From contig NZ_OX366349.1 in the NCBI RefSeq assembly GCF_947250775.1, positions 1,364,001-1,428,000 on the forward strand: a stretch of 64,000 bases of DNA. Direction: 5' to 3'. Position numbers and translations under genes: made by a program. Source of the DNA: Wolbachia endosymbiont (group A) of Rhinocyllus conicus. GTDB taxonomy: Bacteria; Pseudomonadota; Alphaproteobacteria; Rickettsiales; Anaplasmataceae. Under the pieces are notes generated by a model that worked only from the letters and a program-made list of their open reading frames with translations, made no database searches and was not told where the DNA came from. How positions within the stretch are numbered: the first letter of the stretch is position 1; every line of letters begins with the position of its first letter. Positions 63,463 through 64,000 of this stretch are shown here, piece by piece.

Positions 63463-63965
63463 CCGTCATCCCGCTACGTGTTAGCGGGATCTCTTGTTAG
63501 CGGCTGAGATACCGCGAATGAATCGCGGTATGACGGTCTGCGGCGATATGACGGTTCGCGGTGGCATGACGATAACTTCGTCATCCCGCTGCTTGTTAGC
63601 GGCTAAGAGATACCGCGGCGGTATGACGGTGTAGATAGTAATTCGTCATCCCGCTGCTTGTTAGCGGGATCTCTTGTTAGCGGCTGAGATACCGCGAATG
63701 AATCGCGGTATGACGGTTAAGTATCCCGCTACTTGTTAGCGGCTAAGAGATACCGCGGCGGTATGACGGTGTAGATAGTAATTCGTCATCCCGCTGCTTG
63801 TTAGCGGGATCTATGCTAAGAGATACCGCGGCGGTATGACGGTCTGCGGCGATATGACGGTTCGCGGTGGCATGACGATAACTTCGTCATCCCGCTGCTT
63901 GTTAGCGGGATCTATGCTAAGAGATACCGCGGCGGTATGACGGTCTGCGGCGATATTACCCCGCC
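63463..63965. repeat. Large palindromic element array
   Basis: About 500 bases of alternating ATCCCGCTGCTTGTTAGCGGGAT and ATACCGCGGCGGTAT or ACCGCGAATGAATCGCGGT palindromes. Higher-order direct repeats of ~100-190 bp are visible (for example the stretch containing GTCTGCGGCGATATGACGGT occurs three times). No gene is present. Confidence 0.9.
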
Positions 63966-64000
63966 AACAATGTTGCAAAAAACGTAAAATTAGAGAAAAG

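Noticed and set aside
63463..63965. Possible CRISPR array
   Set aside because: Units are palindromic and spacers are themselves repeated; no constant repeat with unique spacers and no cas gene.

Overview
The window is AT-rich alphaproteobacterial DNA that I read as a Wolbachia chromosome. The reasons are a WO-type prophage, many ankyrin-repeat genes, dense short palindromic repeats, very mobile IS5-type elements, and a reduced gene set (RF2, FtsW, a D-Ala-D-Ala carboxypeptidase, a VirB8-like protein, an RcGTA-like tail hub). I cannot name the strain.

Bases 1 to about 10,960 are the right-hand part of a WO prophage. They run from the portal (cut by the window edge) through protease/scaffold, decoration, major capsid and connectors to baseplate V, PAAR, W, J and tail I, then two ankyrin genes, a small ORF and a large serine recombinase. 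No sheath, tube or tape-measure gene is present here. The recombinase ends in a 32-bp block (10926-10957) that recurs exactly at 63020-63051 and with two mismatches at 39575-39606. At those two places it forms a -35/-10 promoter in front of a conserved ~420-bp repeat, so it is a candidate attachment core.

Bases 11,000-24,000 hold recG, miaA, tsaC, holB, a VirB8-like gene, an antiporter/NuoN-like gene, acpS and proS, several Wolbachia-type unknowns, a 326-bp MITE and an IS5-family element. Bases 24,100-28,900 hold an ABC exporter and a tandemly duplicated Cys/Pro-rich small-gene family, one member of which is split by a MITE, followed by a VNTR protein. argS follows, then a RelB-type antitoxin joined to an apparent RelE-ankyrin chimera.

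Bases 32,000-39,600 carry housekeeping genes: ftsW, ubiE, lipA, rpmB, a DUF721 gene, iscX, tRNA-Leu, rpsD, and a transketolase containing in-frame palindromic-element insertions. Bases 40,100-64,000 carry a 1027-residue ankyrin protein, an MFS exporter, the GTA-like tail hub, dcd, pstS, two more IS copies, trkH broken by a MITE, mgtE, prfB with its programmed frameshift, an ankyrin gene broken by one stop codon, an SMR pair and a penicillin-binding carboxypeptidase. The end is a long array of palindromic repeats.

The strongest themes are genome plasticity and host-interaction genes. Five MITE copies and three IS copies share 17-bp termini and mostly make 9-bp target duplications. Many of those targets lie in palindromic repeats carrying a CRCTGGNAT-like site. 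Two genes are cleanly interrupted with both target copies preserved, so the events look recent.
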